Assembly: GCA_944323735.1 (NCBI GenBank)
Contig: CALUTO010000003.1
Span: 1-64,000 of the forward strand
DNA length: 64,000 bases
Reading direction: 5' to 3'
Source of the DNA: Candidatus Gastranaerophilales bacterium
Lineage (GTDB): Bacteria; Cyanobacteriota; Vampirovibrionia; Gastranaerophilales; Gastranaerophilaceae
The notes beneath the pieces were generated by a model. That model was not told where the DNA came from, searched no databases, and was given only the letters and a program-made list of their open reading frames with translations. The position numbers were made by a program, and so were the translations under genes. How positions within the stretch are numbered: the first letter of the stretch is position 1; the number at the start of each line of letters is the position of its first letter. This document shows, piece by piece, positions 62,781-64,000 of the stretch.

Positions 62781-64000
62781 CTAGTTTATATCCACAATTG
62801 TAACCCCGTTTCCACCTTCATTTTCTTCGCCCTGACGATATTTTGCGACATAAGGTGAATCTTCAAGATAATCCCTTATAGCCTGTCTGAGCTGGCCTGT
62901 TCCGTGTCCGTGTATTATTTCAACCGGAGAAAGATTTATCATGCTGGCTTTATCTAAAAATGTTTCCAAATCCTGAAGCGCATCAGCGACTTTGTATCCC
63001 CTCAGATCTATTTTGGGCGACATGGTGATGCGCTCAACTATGTATTTTGTGGAATTAGAGAGTGTAATTTTTCTTTTTATTATATCTTTTTTCTGCTTAA
63101 GAGCTTTTGCGAGTTTTTTGACATTTACGGTTGATTTCAACTGTCCTACCATAACCTGTAAGTTTCCGTTTTTGTCAGGTAGGGAAACGATTGTGACGTC
63201 TGTATCGAGCCCTTTTATGATTGCTTTTGCTCCTGTTTTTATATCATCCTGTGTCAGCTCGGTGTATTTTACGTTTGCTGCTTCATAGTCTGCGTTTACT
63301 TTTTCAGCTGTTTTTGCTCCCTTTTGTGAGAGTTTTTTGTAGGCTTTTATTGCATTTTCTTTTGTTTTATTGTGATTTAGATTTTCAAGAATTTTTTTTA
63401 TCTGGGCTTTTGCTTCCTGCAGGTTGTCCTCGTATCTGTGTTTGAAGTCTTTTATTGTTTTCCTTTTCTGTGTATTAATCTCTTCAGATAATTTGTTGTA
63501 CAGGTTAAATTTTTCTTCCGACTGTGTTTTCAGAGTGCGGGCTTCTTCGGTAAGTTTATTAAGCTCTGTGTATTTTTTCTGTAATGCCTCGAGTATTTTA
63601 GACTCATCAGAAATTTCTTCTTTGTAATAAAGTCCTGCAGCGTTTATTATCTCCTCGGGTATGCCGAAATTTTTTGCTATAGCAAAGGCATTAGACGAAC
63701 CCGGTACTCCTATTCTTAATTTATAAGTTGGCGAAAGTGTTTCTACGTCAAAATCAACAGAGGCATTTTGAAAATGTTTATTGTTAAAAGGCATTGATTT
63801 AAGTTCGCTGAAATGTGTCGAAACAAGGGAATATGCTCCTTTTCTGTCAAGGTGTTCGAGCACAGAGCGTGCCAGACAGGCTCCTTCTTTCGGGTCTGTA
63901 CCTGCTGCAATTTCATCTATGACGATAAATGTGTCGCTGTCAGCATTGTCAATAATGTTTTTTAGATTTTTTACATGTGAAGAGAAAGTCGAAAGGCTCT
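62781..64000 (-). CDS. mutS2: endonuclease MutS2 (3' part, runs off the window)
   Basis: The frame is open to the window end; the first visible residues are STFSSHVKNLKNIIDNADSD, then the MutS-type Walker B DEIAAGTDPKEGA and the ABC-like end of the ATPase domain (STHFSELKSM). A long charged coiled coil and a KOW-like segment follow. The C-terminal Smr domain has IIHGHGTGQLRQAIRDYL, a nuclease module. MutS2 acts on recombination intermediates or collided ribosomes. The N-terminal half and P-loop lie beyond 64000. Confidence 0.95.
   Translation of the reverse strand, partial: SLSTFSSHVKNLKNIIDNADSDTFIVIDEIAAGTDPKEGACLARSVLEHLDRKGAYSLVSTHFSELKSMPFNNKHFQNASVDFDVETLSPTYKLRIGVPGSSNAFAIAKNFGIPEEIINAAGLYYKEEISDESKILEALQKKYTELNKLTEEARTLKTQSEEKFNLYNKLSEEINTQKRKTIKDFKHRYEDNLQEAKAQIKKILENLNHNKTKENAIKAYKKLSQKGAKTAEKVNADYEAANVKYTELTQDDIKTGAKAIIKGLDTDVTIVSLPDKNGNLQVMVGQLKSTVNVKKLAKALKQKKDIIKRKITLSNSTKYIVERITMSPKIDLRGYKVADALQDLETFLDKASMINLSPVEIIHGHGTGQLRQAIRDYLEDSPYVAKYRQGEENEGGNGVTIVDIN

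Overview
The window is AT-rich bacterial chromosome, densely coded on both strands with short intergenic gaps, five tRNA genes and no rRNA, CRISPR array or intact insertion sequence. The gene set suggests a strict or near-strict anaerobe with a diderm envelope: rubrerythrin/rubredoxin under a PerR-like regulator, a HydG maturase for [FeFe] hydrogenase, a FeoA-FeoB fusion, a TolC-family channel, an L,D-transpeptidase and the LL-diaminopimelate aminotransferase (DapL) route to lysine and peptidoglycan. DapL, this envelope and a set of small-tag orphan proteins fit the non-photosynthetic sister group of Cyanobacteria (Melainabacteria/Gastranaerophilales, gut lineages). That placement is inference; no marker rRNA is present.

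Layout. 1-2.5 kb: a degenerate and an intact tRNA-Leu, an HExxH orphan protein, and the perR-rubredoxin-rubrerythrin operon with a perfect 7-1-7 Fur-family box. 2.6-6.9 kb: ogt, mnmA, era, and a YtxH/DUF948/YtxH stress-envelope operon. 7.0-14.2 kb: the most unusual part, five consecutive same-strand genes whose products begin with a short N-terminal tag ending in a Phe-Lys-Ala/Gly-type motif: a 917-aa orphan, a CheR-like methyltransferase, and an intact AAA+ ATPase flanked by two related proteins that have lost the P-loop and the catalytic Glu. 14.5-23 kb: tRNA-His, tRNA-Lys, a signalling operon (HD-GYP, TPR lipoprotein-like/exported protein, NarL-type regulator), a glycosyltransferase, dapL and a protein combining a transglutaminase-like triad with a beta-barrel-like C-terminus but no signal peptide. 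23-30 kb: L,D-transpeptidase, a tagged GNAT acetyltransferase, a second signal-less barrel-like protein, glyA, a WecA/TagO-type transferase and leuB. 30-35 kb: feoAB, a CMD-family exported protein and a dxs-like gene.

35.3-37 kb holds a dead restriction-modification system: a C5-cytosine methyltransferase with a large internal deletion and a HaeII-like endonuclease broken by frameshifts, one of them exactly at an (AT)6 repeat. 37-42.8 kb: MerR regulator, a small membrane protein behind a leader that can sequester its Shine-Dalgarno sequence, a CPC-type heavy-metal ATPase divergent from its ArsR/SmtB repressor with three near-identical operators, hydG and two small conserved genes. 42.8-52 kb: a histidine-kinase-like protein lacking the phosphoacceptor His, an orphan MalK-type ATPase, an NTPase-TPR protein, then rsmG, tsaD, pyrF, ald and a DUF4145-like membrane protein. 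52-58.9 kb: tolC-like gene, a candidate ~67-nt small RNA with an anti-Shine-Dalgarno-like CCUCCUCCCC stretch, lepA, a DtxR/MntR regulator, SIMPL and DUF486 proteins, and a Spy/CpxP-like exported protein with a metallothionein-like Cys cluster. 59-64 kb: a complete two-component system, tRNA-Gln and tRNA-Asn, a structured gene-poor stretch with a 21-codon ORF, and the 3' part of mutS2 running off the window end.

The strongest candidate for an undescribed system is 7.0-14.2 kb: a tagged AAA+ ATPase with two pseudo-ATPase partners and a CheR-like methyltransferase. All functional statements are from reading the sequence; no database search was run.
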